Assembly (NCBI GenBank): GCA_021154325.1
Contig: JAJKIR010000213.1
Span: forward strand, 1-33,884
DNA length: 33,884 nucleotides
Source of the DNA: Gemmatimonas sp.
GTDB taxonomy: Bacteria > Gemmatimonadota > Gemmatimonadetes > Gemmatimonadales > Gemmatimonadaceae
Direction: 5' to 3'
In this document: one piece after another, positions 16,192-25,450 of the stretch
Numbering within the stretch: the first letter of the stretch is position 1
Layout of the letters: each line of letters starts with the position of its first letter
Made by a program: the position numbers and the translations under genes
Notes under the pieces: generated by a model
Seen by the model: the letters and a program-made list of their open reading frames with translations, nothing else
Databases searched by the model: none
Told to the model about the DNA's origin: nothing

Positions 16192-17370
16192 TCACGACGC
16201 ATAAACCTCGAATAGCCCCGCCCCTCCCATTCCTCCTCCAATACACATCGTCACCAGCCCGATTCCACCGCCTCGCGTCCCCAGCTCGTGCACGAGCTGC
16301 GTCGCCAGCTTCGACCCCGTGGCGCCTAACGGGTGACCGAGCGCGATCGCGCCGCCGTTCACATTCACCTTCTCCTCCGGCATCCCGAGCTCCCGCACCA
16401 CCGCCACCACCTGCGCTGCGAACGCCTCGTTGAACTCGATGAGGTCGATGTCCTTCATCGACATCTTCGCCCGCTTCAGCGCTTTCGGCACCGCCTTGAT
16501 CGGCGCGATGCCCATGACGTCCGGCTCGACCCCAGCCGCCACGAAAGTGATGAACCGCGCCAGCGGCTTGATCCCGAGCGACTTCGCGCGCTCCGCGCTC
16601 ATCAGCACCAGCGCTGCCGCGCCGTCCGAGTAGGGGCTCGAGTTCCCGGCCGTCACCGTCCCCTTCACCTTGAACGCCGGTTTCAGCTTTGCTAAACCAT
16701 CGAGCGTCGTCTCGGGGCGGATCAGCTCGTCGCGACCGAACTGGGTCGTGCACTCCTCCTTGCGCGCGCCCTGCCAGGTCGTTGCCGTAACCGGGATGGG
16801 CGCTATCTGACGTGCGAACGCACCGCGCCCCCAGGCCTTCGTCGCTTTCTGCTGGCTCGCCAACGCCCAGCGGTCCTGATCCTCGCGCGACACCTTCCAC
16901 CGCTCCGCGACCCGCTCGGCCGTGAAGCCCATACCGATGTACGACTCGGTCAGCTCCGGCGCGAGCCGCGTGTGGTAGCCCGACATCGGCACCTGGCTCA
17001 TCATCTCGACCCCACCAGCGATCACGACGTCGGACGTGTCGGTCATGATCTGCTGCGCGGCGAGGGCGATCGTCTGCAGCCCCGAGGAGCAGAAGCGGTT
17101 GATCGTCGCCGACGGCACCTCCACGGGGAAGCCCGCCCGCAGCGACGCCAGTCGCGCAACGTTGAGTCCCTGCGACGCCTCCGGCATCGCGCACCCCCAG
17201 AAGATGTCGTCGATCGTCGTCGGGTCGACCCCCGCCTGCTGCACGGCCGCGCGCATCACCCACGCCGACAGCTCCGTCGGATGCACGCTCGACAACGCGC
17301 CGTCCTTCTTCCCCTTCCCAACGGCCGACCGCACCGCCGACACGATTACTGCTTCTCGAATTTCACTCAT
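16192..17370 (-). CDS. fadA: Acetyl-CoA C-acyltransferase (3-ketoacyl-CoA thiolase)
   Basis: This is a 392-residue thiolase, the usual family length. It has the acyl-accepting C94 (INRFCSSG), NEAFAAQ, H346 (GGAIALGHPLGATG) and the second catalytic C376 (TMCIGGGMG). It cleaves 3-ketoacyl-CoA in the last step of beta-oxidation, forming acetyl-CoA. A GGAGAG ribosome site precedes the ATG. The gene lies downstream of the fadN-like gene on the same strand, in the order seen in the Bacillus fadNAE operon. Here 300 bases carrying repeats separate the two, and no acyl-CoA dehydrogenase follows. A biosynthetic acetoacetyl-CoA thiolase is the alternative, but the partner argues for degradation. Confidence 0.93.
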   Translation of the reverse strand: MSEIREAVIVSAVRSAVGKGKKDGALSSVHPTELSAWVMRAAVQQAGVDPTTIDDIFWGCAMPEASQGLNVARLASLRAGFPVEVPSATINRFCSSGLQTIALAAQQIMTDTSDVVIAGGVEMMSQVPMSGYHTRLAPELTESYIGMGFTAERVAERWKVSREDQDRWALASQQKATKAWGRGAFARQIAPIPVTATTWQGARKEECTTQFGRDELIRPETTLDGLAKLKPAFKVKGTVTAGNSSPYSDGAAALVLMSAERAKSLGIKPLARFITFVAAGVEPDVMGIAPIKAVPKALKRAKMSMKDIDLIEFNEAFAAQVVAVVRELGMPEEKVNVNGGAIALGHPLGATGSKLATQLVHELGTRGGGIGLVTMCIGGGMGGAGLFEVYAS

Positions 17371-17387
17371 TTCATCTCTCCACTGTC

Positions 17388-17408
17388 ATCCCGAGCGCAG
17401 CGAGGGAT
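17388..17408. repeat. Short interspersed palindrome (GTCATCCCGAGCG type)
   Basis: ATCCC (17388-17392) pairs with GGGAT (17404-17408) around GAGCGCAGCGA. From memory this resembles a REP-like word of the 'TCATCCTGAGCGAAGCG...GGATC' type found between genes in many phyla. Only one copy is in the window. Confidence 0.5.
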
Positions 17409-17453
17409 CTGCTCGTTCTCGCCTCTTCGAGATCTCGACCATCAAGAACAAAG

Positions 17454-17635
17454 ACCTGATCACGAATTACGCGAATGAAACGAATTACACGAATTGCTCC
17501 GTGCCCGGGAGAATTCCTCGCACCACGAGCCGGGATGTTTTTGTGACGACCTCGGGACGTTTCTACCACCGAGGCCGCAGGAGGCTTCTCTGCTGTCAGA
17601 ATCATTCGCGTTCATTCGTGTGATTCGGATCAGGT
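17454..17635. mobile_element. 182-bp element with near-perfect inverted ends (MITE- or REP-like)
   Basis: The left end (17454-17479) begins ACCTGATC and continues with CGAAT and CGAATGAA blocks. The reverse complement of the right end (17611-17635) matches it at 23 of 25 aligned bases with one single-base gap. Inside the left end, CGAATTACACGAATT adds another CGAAT-type repeat. The middle has no coding frame of note. No transposase is present and no clear target duplication was seen. It could be a miniature transposable element, or a bacterial interspersed mosaic element shaping the fadN-fadA messenger. Confidence 0.6.
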
Positions 17636-17670
17636 TTTCCTCGCTTACCTTACCCAGATCTCGACCGAGC

Positions 17671-19980
17671 TCAGTTCCGCAATGGCTTCCCAGTCTTGAG
17701 CATATGCTCAATGCGCGCCTGTGTCTCCTTTGTCCCGAGCAGTCGCAGAAACGCATCGCGCTCGAGATCGAGAATGTCCTGCTCCGTCACTTCCCGCCGC
17801 CCGCCGTCACCACCGGTGAGGACGTAGGCGATCTCGTGCGCCAGCCGCACCTCGAAGTCCGTGATCTGCCCCGCCTCGTGCATCGCGAACGCCGCGTAGT
17901 GGAGGTTGCCTAACGCCTCGCGGCCCAGCGCCGTGGTCCGTCGCAGCGAGGGAGGCACATAGTCCGATGCCAAGTCGAGCACGCGCTGCTTCGCGTCCGC
18001 GATCAGCTGGTCGCGGTTCATCGTGATCCGATCCGTCGCCTGAAGAAAGCCGAGCTTCCGGGCCTCGAGCGCGCTCGTGCTCGTCGTCGCCATCGCGATC
18101 AGCTTGAAAGCGCGCTTCACCGCCTCGAATGGGTCGGCCTCGTCGTACGGCGCCAGCTCGCTCGTGAAGCGGAAGAGCAGCTCTTTCGTCCCGCCTCCCG
18201 CAGGCAGCAGCCCGACGCCCACCTCCACCAGCCCCATGTACAGCTCGGCGTGCGCCTGCACGCGGTCCGCATGCAGCGACCATTCGCAGCCGCCGCCTAA
18301 CGTCAACCCGAATGGCGCCGACACCACCGGGAAAGGCGCCGCCCTGATGCTCATCGAGCACGACTGAAAGAGCTCGACCGCGGCCTCCAACTCCTTCCAC
18401 CTTCCGTCGCGCACCATGCGCGTTACCCAACCGAGATCGGCGCCCGCCGTGAACGTGCGTGGATCGTCGTTTCCGATCACGAGCCCAACGAGATTGTCCC
18501 GCTGCACCCGCGCGAGTGCCTCCGTCAACATCCGCAACACGCCTTCGCCAAGCGTGTTCATCTTGCTCGTGAACTCGAGCACCGCCACACCGTCGCCCAC
18601 GTCCACGAGGCTCGCGTCCGCCGACGCCTCGAGCAGGCGATGCCAGCGCTTCTGCGACGCGAGATGAATCGTCCCCGCGAGCTCGGGAACGGGCTCATAC
18701 CCGCCATCGTTCGCGAGAAACCGCTGATCGTCGCCGGCCTTCCGGTAGAAGCAGCCTTCGACCTGCGTCAACATCGGCGGCGTCGCGAGGCCGAGCTGCT
18801 CGAAGCCGCTCGTCAGGAAATCGACGCCGAGGAGATCCATCTGCTTGAAAGGCCCGATCTCCCAGGCGTAGCCCCACTCCATCGCGCGATCGACGCTCAC
18901 GAGATCGTATGCAATCAGCGGCGTCGTCGTCAGCGCGTAATGCGAGAAGCGCAGCAGGTACTCCCGCGCGAACTCGCCGTATCGCCCCTCCAGCTCTCGC
19001 AGGGCGGCGAACCGCTCCGCCAGCGGCATGTTCGTCAGGCGCTCCAGCTCTCCATTCCCGGGACGCTGCTGCGGTCCGTAGTTGAGCGTCTTCCAATCGA
19101 GCGTCTCGATCGCCTTGCCGACGCGCCGGTAGAATCCGGCGCCGGTCTTCTCTCCCGAGCGCCCGGATTGTACGAGCTGCTTTACCCAGGCCGGCATCGC
19201 GAACGCCTCGCCCGTCGCCTGACTGAGGCCTTCGGTGACGTGGAGCAGCACGTCGATGCCCGTAAGGTCGCCCGTGCGGAAGGTCGCCGACTTCGCGCGC
19301 GCGAGCAGTGGACCCGTGAGCACGTCGACTTCGTCGATCGTGAAGCCGTAGCGCTCCATCATGTCGAGCGCGAGCACCATCCCGTAAACGCCCAGCCGAT
19401 TCGCGACGAAGCCCGGAACATCCTTCGCCAACACGATCCCCTTTCCGAGCACGCGCTCGCTCACCCGCCGCGCGGCGTCGATTGCTTCGGTGCGAGTGTC
19501 CGGCGTCGGGATGATCTCGAGGAGATGCAGGTACCGCGGCGGATTGAAGAAGTGCATCCCGAGAAAGTTCGAGCGAAACCGCTCGGAGCGTCCCTCGGTC
19601 AGCACGCGCATCGGAATGCCCGACGTGTTCGTCGCCACGATGACGTCGCCGCGCAGGAGCGGCTCGAGGCGCGCATACAGCTCGCGCTTCGGGCCCGGCT
19701 GTTCGATGATGGCCTCGAGGATGAGATCGCAGCCGGCGAGCAGCGCGAGATCGTCCCCGGTATTACCGGTTTGGATGAGCGACGCGCGGTCGGGATCCAT
19801 GAAGGCCGCCGGCCGCGCCTTCTTCGCCCGCTCCAGTCCCTGCCTAACGACCGCGTTCCGGTCGTTCTCCGGACCGGGCACGTCGAGCAGCACCACCGGC
19901 ATCCCCGCCGACGCCGCCAGAGCCGCGATCCCACTCCCCATCGTCCCCGCCCCAACCACGCCGAGCTTCGTGACGCGCAT
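17671..19980 (-). CDS. fadN: Bifunctional 3-hydroxyacyl-CoA dehydrogenase / enoyl-CoA hydratase, FadN-type order
   Basis: This 769-residue protein has the NAD-binding dehydrogenase domain first (LGVVGAGTMGSGIAALAA, residues 5-22), then the dehydrogenase C-terminal domain(s) (about 190-400, with AKDVPGFVANRLG near 180). A crotonase domain follows (about 440-690, with FTAGADLGW, GLTLGGGCEWSLHADR and MGLVEVGVGLLPAGGG supplying oxyanion Gly and catalytic Glu). E. coli FadB and FadJ have the hydratase first; this order is that of Bacillus FadN. It hydrates enoyl-CoA and oxidises the product to 3-ketoacyl-CoA for the thiolase encoded downstream. The ATG at 19980 has GAGGG upstream. It holds three copies of the octamer. 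The long open frames on the opposite strand are shadows. Confidence 0.93.
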   Translation of the reverse strand: MRVTKLGVVGAGTMGSGIAALAASAGMPVVLLDVPGPENDRNAVVRQGLERAKKARPAAFMDPDRASLIQTGNTGDDLALLAGCDLILEAIIEQPGPKRELYARLEPLLRGDVIVATNTSGIPMRVLTEGRSERFRSNFLGMHFFNPPRYLHLLEIIPTPDTRTEAIDAARRVSERVLGKGIVLAKDVPGFVANRLGVYGMVLALDMMERYGFTIDEVDVLTGPLLARAKSATFRTGDLTGIDVLLHVTEGLSQATGEAFAMPAWVKQLVQSGRSGEKTGAGFYRRVGKAIETLDWKTLNYGPQQRPGNGELERLTNMPLAERFAALRELEGRYGEFAREYLLRFSHYALTTTPLIAYDLVSVDRAMEWGYAWEIGPFKQMDLLGVDFLTSGFEQLGLATPPMLTQVEGCFYRKAGDDQRFLANDGGYEPVPELAGTIHLASQKRWHRLLEASADASLVDVGDGVAVLEFTSKMNTLGEGVLRMLTEALARVQRDNLVGLVIGNDDPRTFTAGADLGWVTRMVRDGRWKELEAAVELFQSCSMSIRAAPFPVVSAPFGLTLGGGCEWSLHADRVQAHAELYMGLVEVGVGLLPAGGGTKELLFRFTSELAPYDEADPFEAVKRAFKLIAMATTSTSALEARKLGFLQATDRITMNRDQLIADAKQRVLDLASDYVPPSLRRTTALGREALGNLHYAAFAMHEAGQITDFEVRLAHEIAYVLTGGDGGRREVTEQDILDLERDAFLRLLGTKETQARIEHMLKTGKPLRN

Positions 19981-20027
19981 GACACACCCTCGGAGCTAAT
20001 CGGTACTGCTCAAACCTATCTAAGTGC

Positions 20028-20142
20028 AGTCCATAGTCATGAGTCCATAGCTATCAGGGACTTCGGAACGAAGCGTTGATGGGGTTGTCATCAAACGCTT
20101 CGTTCCAAACCCCCTGATAACTATTGACTGATAACTGATAAC
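20028..20142. repeat. Long palindrome flanked by 14- and 7-base repeats
   Basis: GGAACGAAGCGTTGATG (20065-20081) pairs with 20089-20106, with one bulged A. After a mismatched stretch, TATCAGGG (20052-20059) pairs with CCCTGATA (20112-20119). On the left AGTCCATAG occurs at 20028 and again exactly 14 bases later at 20042. On the right TGATAAC occurs at 20115, 20129 and 20136 (spacing 14 and 7). The region lies between the end of the zinc-protease gene and the start of fadN, both on the minus strand, and may end transcription of the former. Confidence 0.85.
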
Positions 20143-20144
20143 TC

Positions 20145-22613
20145 TCAGAACGGGTCTCCCGGAGGCGCCACCAACGCTCTCGTGAGGTTCGGCAGCTCTC
20201 GCTTTTCGATCCATCGCTCGAAATCGGTCGCCACCGAGAGCCAATGCGCGCGGTCCTCCTCGCTCCGCGTCGCCTGCTTCGCCCACGACGAAGCACTCGG
20301 CCGCAGCTCCGCGATCTTGAGCTCCGCCATAGACCGCACCTCCGGCGACGCGTCCGAGTCCGCCGCAAGGAGCAGCAGCCGGTCCGCGACGGCGCGCTGC
20401 GACACGCGTTGCAGCGCCGCCAGCTTCGCGCTTCCGGGCGCCGGCGCCCGCCACGTCGCGCTCACCAGCGCGTCGATCACGTTGCCTAACGAGATTCCCG
20501 AGCCGTGCGCCGCGAACTGCGCCAGCCGCGCCGCCCGATCGCGCTGCAGGATGCCGTCCACGATCATCTGCGACAGCGTCCGCGCTGCCCCGAGCTCGTC
20601 GAACGCGGGACGCATCCTGCTCCCGAAGAGCTCCACCGGAGGCGTTACCGCCGTGGCGCCCGGAGCCATCAACGTCAACACCGTGTCCGGGATCGCCAGC
20701 TCCGCCGGCTTCAGCGCCTGCAACAGGAGACTCAGCGCAGCGCGCTGCTGGGTCGCGCTCACTGGACGCGTCGCCTGCTGCCGATCGCCACGGACCGCGT
20801 TCGCGTACTCCATCCCGCCGATCGTCTTCGTCAGGCTGTTCAGCGCGAAGCGATGCATGAAGTACACAGGAACGAACCGCTCCTGCAGCAGCGTGATCGG
20901 ATCGCCGACGCGAATGTTCCGCTCGCCGAAGCGCGACATCGCCACCCGCCGTACCGCCATCTGGTTCTCGAGAAACGTCGTTGCCGCCTCGCGGTCGTCC
21001 CAGAGATTCACCCGCGGATCGGAGCCGTACTCTGGCCGCGCATCGGCATCGGAGAGAAAGAGGAACCCGCGCTTCAGTCCGGCCTCGACGATAGCACGCA
21101 GCGAATCGGATTCGCTCGCCGCGGGAAAGATGCCGTATCCCCAGTGAATCGCCCACACGTCGTACGGTCCCGGCCCTACGCCGTACGCCTGGCTGAGATC
21201 GATCTCGCCGTTGGACCCCAGCGACACGCGCGGCGGCGGATAGTCCATCACCGAGGCGCGCTCGTAGGTCGACGCGATGTAGTTGTGCGCCAGGCCTAGC
21301 GTGTGACCGACTTCGTGCGCGCTCACCTGCCGCACGCGGGCGAGCACGAACGCCGTGTCCGCCGCCGCCGCGTCCGCTCCCATCAACCCGGCGTAGAGAT
21401 TGTAGTCCGTTCGGGCGCGATGTGAGTCGAGCCGCGCCATCCCCTTGAGGATCTCACCCGTCCGCGGATCGCTCACGGCACCACCTACCGACCACCCCCG
21501 CTCGTTTCGATTCTCCCACTGCACGACGTTGTACCGCGCGTCCATCGGATCCGCGCCTTCCGGAAGCAGCTCGACCTTGAAGCCGCCGCGAAGCCCCGCC
21601 CGGTCGAACGCCTGCTCCCACCAGCGCACTCCCTCCAGCGTTGCCGTGCGCACCGGCTCCGGAATTCCGCGGTCCACGTAGTACACGATCGGATTCTTGA
21701 TCGGCGAATTGGGATCCGCTGGATTCACACGCTCGAGCTGGTGCCGCGCTATCCACTGCACCCGCAGCGGACGCTGGATCGGCTGCGCGTAATCGTTGAA
21801 CGCGATGCCGAAATAGCCGACGCGCGGATCCCAGGCGCGCGGCCGGTAGCCATCGTTAGGCAGCGGCATCAGTGTCAGATGCTGCCGCAGCGTCACCGCG
21901 TGGCCGTCCGGCACCACCCGTTCGACGATCGGCCCTGGCGTTCCGTTCGTCGTGAACGTCAGCGCGACGTCGATCTCCGTATTCCCGGGAAAGGCCTTGG
22001 TGTACGGCCGATAGATCGACGACCGGTCCCGCGCCAGCGCGTACGTCCCCTGCCGACTCGACGCCAGCGTCTCCGTGACGCGATTCCAGTCGCGCATGAC
22101 GAGATCGCTGGCGTCCACGAGGAGCCGCCCGCCTTCGGTCGCCACGATCGGGAGCGTCGCCACCGTGCTCGGCGGAAACGCCTCCTGCACCGTGCGCTGA
22201 TGCGCCGCGTTAGAGCCCGCCGAGCTCCGATACGCCCAATTCTCGAACACGACGAGTACCCGGTCCCCGTCCCGATCGAACCGGGTGACGTGCGACTCGC
22301 CGTCGGACCCGCGATCGATACCGATGGGATTGGAGCCGAGTCCTGTTGCCTGCGTGATGACGAGCAGCGCGCTCGTCGTGTCGCGCGGCAGCTCGATGAG
22401 CAGCTTGCCCTGGCGCGGATCGAGATAGATAGGGAGGAAGCCGTCCTGCTTCTCATAGCCGGCCGTTCTGACGCTGATGGACGTGGCGACGGGCGCCTGC
22501 TGCGCGGCAGGTGTGCCCTGAGCGGCGGCGTGAGCGGCACCTGCGGTGACCGCCGCGACGACCGTCAGCGCGCGGGCAATCCCGCCGCGCTCACGGCGAA
22601 ATGATGCATGCAT
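20145..22613 (-). CDS. Large exported zinc metalloprotease (DUF4953/DUF5117 family)
   Basis: This is 822 residues from ATG 22613, chosen because a signal peptide follows (RGGIARALTVVAAVTAGAAH then AAAQ); the 84 upstream in-frame residues read like non-coding DNA and overlap the divergent gene's leader. The N-terminal part is all-beta and exported. The catalytic site is HEVGHTLGLAHN, the HExxHxxGxxH metzincin-like form with a third His. The C-terminal part is mainly helical. A Met-turn candidate is SVMDYPPPRV, about 15 residues after the site. Substrates are unknown; relatives are common in Gemmatimonadota, Bacteroidota and Acidobacteriota. It has two copies of the octamer (20484 and 21854) and is divergent from the small lipoprotein gene at 22789. 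Confidence 0.88.
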   Translation of the reverse strand: MHASFRRERGGIARALTVVAAVTAGAAHAAAQGTPAAQQAPVATSISVRTAGYEKQDGFLPIYLDPRQGKLLIELPRDTTSALLVITQATGLGSNPIGIDRGSDGESHVTRFDRDGDRVLVVFENWAYRSSAGSNAAHQRTVQEAFPPSTVATLPIVATEGGRLLVDASDLVMRDWNRVTETLASSRQGTYALARDRSSIYRPYTKAFPGNTEIDVALTFTTNGTPGPIVERVVPDGHAVTLRQHLTLMPLPNDGYRPRAWDPRVGYFGIAFNDYAQPIQRPLRVQWIARHQLERVNPADPNSPIKNPIVYYVDRGIPEPVRTATLEGVRWWEQAFDRAGLRGGFKVELLPEGADPMDARYNVVQWENRNERGWSVGGAVSDPRTGEILKGMARLDSHRARTDYNLYAGLMGADAAAADTAFVLARVRQVSAHEVGHTLGLAHNYIASTYERASVMDYPPPRVSLGSNGEIDLSQAYGVGPGPYDVWAIHWGYGIFPAASESDSLRAIVEAGLKRGFLFLSDADARPEYGSDPRVNLWDDREAATTFLENQMAVRRVAMSRFGERNIRVGDPITLLQERFVPVYFMHRFALNSLTKTIGGMEYANAVRGDRQQATRPVSATQQRAALSLLLQALKPAELAIPDTVLTLMAPGATAVTPPVELFGSRMRPAFDELGAARTLSQMIVDGILQRDRAARLAQFAAHGSGISLGNVIDALVSATWRAPAPGSAKLAALQRVSQRAVADRLLLLAADSDASPEVRSMAELKIAELRPSASSWAKQATRSEEDRAHWLSVATDFERWIEKRELPNLTRALVAPPGDPF

Positions 22614-22788
22614 GTGCGATGGGCCTGGATCGAAAGGGATGTCCGCGAGTATCTCCACCGGCGCCGTGCGCCGCAAGCGTGCGGCGAAGAGCCAACTTTC
22701 CGTCGCGGGAAATGGTAAGATTCTCGCAGTCTTCTCGGGCGCGTCCTGCCGCCGATCAAAGCCGATCAAACCTGAACCGATCCAGCAC

Positions 22789-23445
22789 ATGCTCCAGTTT
22801 CGTCGAGTCCTCATCGCGAGCCTTGCCGCCATCGCGGCCTGCGCGAGCGGTCCCGAGATACGCAAGCTCGGCGACTATGGGTCGGTGAATCCGCTCTTCA
22901 CGACGCCGCCGAATCAGAAGACGCCGTCGGAGATCACGGTGAACCTCACCCAGCCCGCGTACGTCGCGGCGCTCTTCGTCGTTCCCGGCCGCGGCGCGGT
23001 CATCGTCTATCCGACGGACACCTCGATGAGCACCCACGTCGACGCGGGGTCGCACACCATCCCCGTCCATTTCGCCGAGACGCCGTTCAATCGCGACAGC
23101 ATGCTCGCGGCGGTTCGCCGCGGCCAGGGCGGGACGCGGCGGAATCCACAACCGACGATGCGGCCGGACACCGTGCGGCGCGACAGCACCCGCATCCGCG
23201 GCGACACGTCGCGACTTTCGGGACTGCGCGGCGAGCCTGGCCCCGGCGCGAGCCCCGTCGGCTATCTGCTGCTCATCGCGTCGCAGGCCGAGATCCCGCT
23301 CTCGACACTGCAGCGCCGCGTCAACGGCATCACCATCCCCATCGATGACGACGAGGCGCTGAGCACGGTTATGAAGTTGGTAAAGGCCGCTCTTCCCGAT
23401 GGGGCGAACCTCGCCGGCTACGCGCGAGAGCTCGATCGCACCTGA
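22789..23445 (+). CDS. Small lipoprotein with a DUF4384-like beta domain, unknown function
   Basis: This is 218 residues from ATG 22789, where a lipoprotein signal begins (RRVLIASLAAIAAC, C18); an earlier in-frame ATG at 22546 would run through the divergent promoter region. The segment SEITVNLTQPAYVAALFVVP followed by GRGAVIVYPTD resembles the 'v.l..paYvyvf.v...g.v.llyP' strand pattern of DUF4384 domains. That match is from memory and weak. The middle is Arg/Asp/Thr-rich and likely disordered (about 115-150). It is convergent with the M61 peptidase gene, 27 bases away. Confidence 0.72.
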   Translation: MLQFRRVLIASLAAIAACASGPEIRKLGDYGSVNPLFTTPPNQKTPSEITVNLTQPAYVAALFVVPGRGAVIVYPTDTSMSTHVDAGSHTIPVHFAETPFNRDSMLAAVRRGQGGTRRNPQPTMRPDTVRRDSTRIRGDTSRLSGLRGEPGPGASPVGYLLLIASQAEIPLSTLQRRVNGITIPIDDDEALSTVMKLVKAALPDGANLAGYARELDRT

Positions 23446-23472
23446 GGCAAAGGCTTCACCGCGAAGGACGCA

Positions 23473-25299
23473 TCAGCCCTTCGTCCCCCGAAGTAACCCA
23501 TTCCGGATACGCACCGCCTTCGCCGAGGCTTTCGCATCCGGGCCGACTACGAAATCACCGGGTGCAAACCGCAGCTTCCCGGTGAGCGTCGTCGTCGCTC
23601 CGGCGCGACGCACCTGCACCGAGATCGGTGAGCCCTCCGTGGCATTGCCGAATTTCCCCCGGAAGTGCTCGCCGAATTGCTCATCAGTCACGGGAATGTC
23701 GCCGACGGCCAGCAGGTAGTCGCCTTCCCGTACCCCTGCCGCCGCTGCGGAGCTGTTCTCCTCGACGCGCGTCACGAGCACCCCGGCCGAATCGGCGATC
23801 GTGTACACGCCGAGCCGCGGCGTGTTCGGCCGCGACGCGCGAATCCCCGCGAGCGCCAGCACCTGCTCGAACGGGTACGCCTCACGCCCCTCCACATACC
23901 GTGACGCGAAGTCCGCGAACGAGCGACCACCCGCTGCCTTGCTCACCGCCGACCACCACTCGCTCCCCGTGAAGCCGCGGCCCGCCTTGTACGTGGATGT
24001 ATAGAGCTCTCTCATCACGTCGTCGAGCGAGCCCCGATTGTCGCTCGCGTCCCGAATGAGCACGTCGAGCAGGAGCCCGGCGAGCGACCCCTTCGGGTAA
24101 TACGTGTACTGCGTTCCGTCGACAGGATGGATCCACGTGTCGATCGAAGCGTCGTCGAGCGACACCGGTCGCGCGTCGCTCACCTCGCGCATCTTCGCCG
24201 CCGTCGCGGCGTAGAAGCCGTTCTCGTCGATCACCCCGCCGCGCACTTCCGCCAGGTCCGCGTAGTAGTCGGTGATCCCCTCGCTCACCCACAGCCAGGG
24301 CGTCGGCTGCGCTCGGTCGTAGGCGTATGGCCACATGTCCGCGGGCCGCAGCCGCTTCACATTCCACGAGTGGAAGATCTCGTGCGCGTAGAGCGACGGC
24401 TGGAACGCGCTCCCGATCGCCATCGGCGTGACGACGTCCACGTGCGAGCTCTGATGCTCCAAACCGCTCGCGCCCTGATACGATGAATCGGCGATCTGCA
24501 TCACCGTGTAGTTCTCCCACGGCGCCTCCCCGAACACGGCGACTTCCGCCGGAATCACGCGCTTGAGCTGATCCCAGGCAGTCTGACGCGCCGCGCCGCT
24601 CACGCTGCCCTGCGGATACGTCGCGTACCGAACCCATTTGCCGGAGATCTGCGCGCTGTCCACGTCGAGCCGCCCCACGAAGAAGGGCATGTCTACGAGG
24701 TCGTGATAGTTGTTCGCGCGATAGCTGTTTGCCGCCTCCGCGTGCATTCCCGTTACGACGCGCCATCCTGGATCGGTGTGTACCGTCACCGTCGCCGGAT
24801 ACAGCAGCGACCGCCCCTCCGGATAGAGGAACACGTTCGTCCCGTTGAAGAGCAGGAAGTCCCGCCGCGTCCACGCCATCGCGTTGTCGAGCGTGTCGGC
24901 GACGTAGCTGAAGGTCACCGTGACGCTCTTCGCCCCGCCCGGCTCTATGCGCCAGCTGTCGAAGTCCTGCTTGCTCCACGCCAGGCTCTTGCCGTCACCT
25001 GTTGCCGCGAAGTCCATCACCCAGCGTGCGAAGTTGCTGATCTCGTATGCACCCGGTGTCCATTCCGGTAGCGATAATACCACCGGCCCGCTCCCCACGA
25101 CGGTGAACGTCGTCGAGACCTTGATGATGCGCTGGGGCGCCGTCGTGTGATCGTAGGTCACGTCGTATCGCATGTCGCGCAGCTCGGCGGACGTCGCTCG
25201 CGGCGGCTCCTGGAGCGGTGTCTGCGCGCCGGCCAGGCGACTGACTGCCGCGAATGCGGCACTGGCCAGCAAGACTCGAAACACCCGATGACGCGGCAT
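23473..25299 (-). CDS. Exported M61-family aminopeptidase with C-terminal PDZ domain
   Basis: This is 608 residues from ATG 25299, which has a GGGAG ribosome site and a signal peptide (VFRVLLASAAFAAVSRLAG); a longer frame upstream is Cys/Gly/Pro-rich and unlikely. The N-terminal beta domain (about 35-180, with LPEWTPGAYEISNFARW) is typical of the M61 glycyl-aminopeptidase family. H306-E307-I-F-H310 (YAHEIFHSWNVKRLRP) is the zinc site, with the third ligand Glu likely in WVSEGITDYYADL. The PDZ domain (about 500-590, with LGVYTIADSAGVLVTRV) may bind peptide ends. It probably trims peptides in the periplasm. It is divergent from the DUF4349 gene across 151 bases. Confidence 0.92.
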   Translation of the reverse strand: MPRHRVFRVLLASAAFAAVSRLAGAQTPLQEPPRATSAELRDMRYDVTYDHTTAPQRIIKVSTTFTVVGSGPVVLSLPEWTPGAYEISNFARWVMDFAATGDGKSLAWSKQDFDSWRIEPGGAKSVTVTFSYVADTLDNAMAWTRRDFLLFNGTNVFLYPEGRSLLYPATVTVHTDPGWRVVTGMHAEAANSYRANNYHDLVDMPFFVGRLDVDSAQISGKWVRYATYPQGSVSGAARQTAWDQLKRVIPAEVAVFGEAPWENYTVMQIADSSYQGASGLEHQSSHVDVVTPMAIGSAFQPSLYAHEIFHSWNVKRLRPADMWPYAYDRAQPTPWLWVSEGITDYYADLAEVRGGVIDENGFYAATAAKMREVSDARPVSLDDASIDTWIHPVDGTQYTYYPKGSLAGLLLDVLIRDASDNRGSLDDVMRELYTSTYKAGRGFTGSEWWSAVSKAAGGRSFADFASRYVEGREAYPFEQVLALAGIRASRPNTPRLGVYTIADSAGVLVTRVEENSSAAAAGVREGDYLLAVGDIPVTDEQFGEHFRGKFGNATEGSPISVQVRRAGATTTLTGKLRFAPGDFVVGPDAKASAKAVRIRNGLLRGTKG

Positions 25300-25450
25300 G
25301 GAGCTCCCGGTATGCAGACTGGTCAAAGGTAAGGGTGTGCAAGTTCCGCCGCGGCTGACGTCTCCCTTCGGGCCGAGGCAGGCAAACCAGATCGAGTGAT
25401 CCGACAATCAGCTCGGCCCCGTCGGCTCGCTCCACCTCATCGAGGGATCG

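Larger units (their letters stand above)
17371..17670. other. 300-base gap inside the fadN-fadA unit, filled by repeat elements
   Basis: No credible gene is seen. Base use is visibly more AT-rich than its neighbours (17454-17500 and 17600-17640). The stretch holds a short palindrome of the ATCCC-GAGCG type and a 182-bp element with inverted ends. The fadA ribosome site lies at its left edge. Confidence 0.75.

Noticed and set aside
18640..20079. 479-codon open frame on the plus strand opposite fadN
   Set aside because: It lies wholly antisense to a well-supported enzyme, is rich in Arg/His/Glu from mirrored GC codons, and has no domain; it is a shadow frame.
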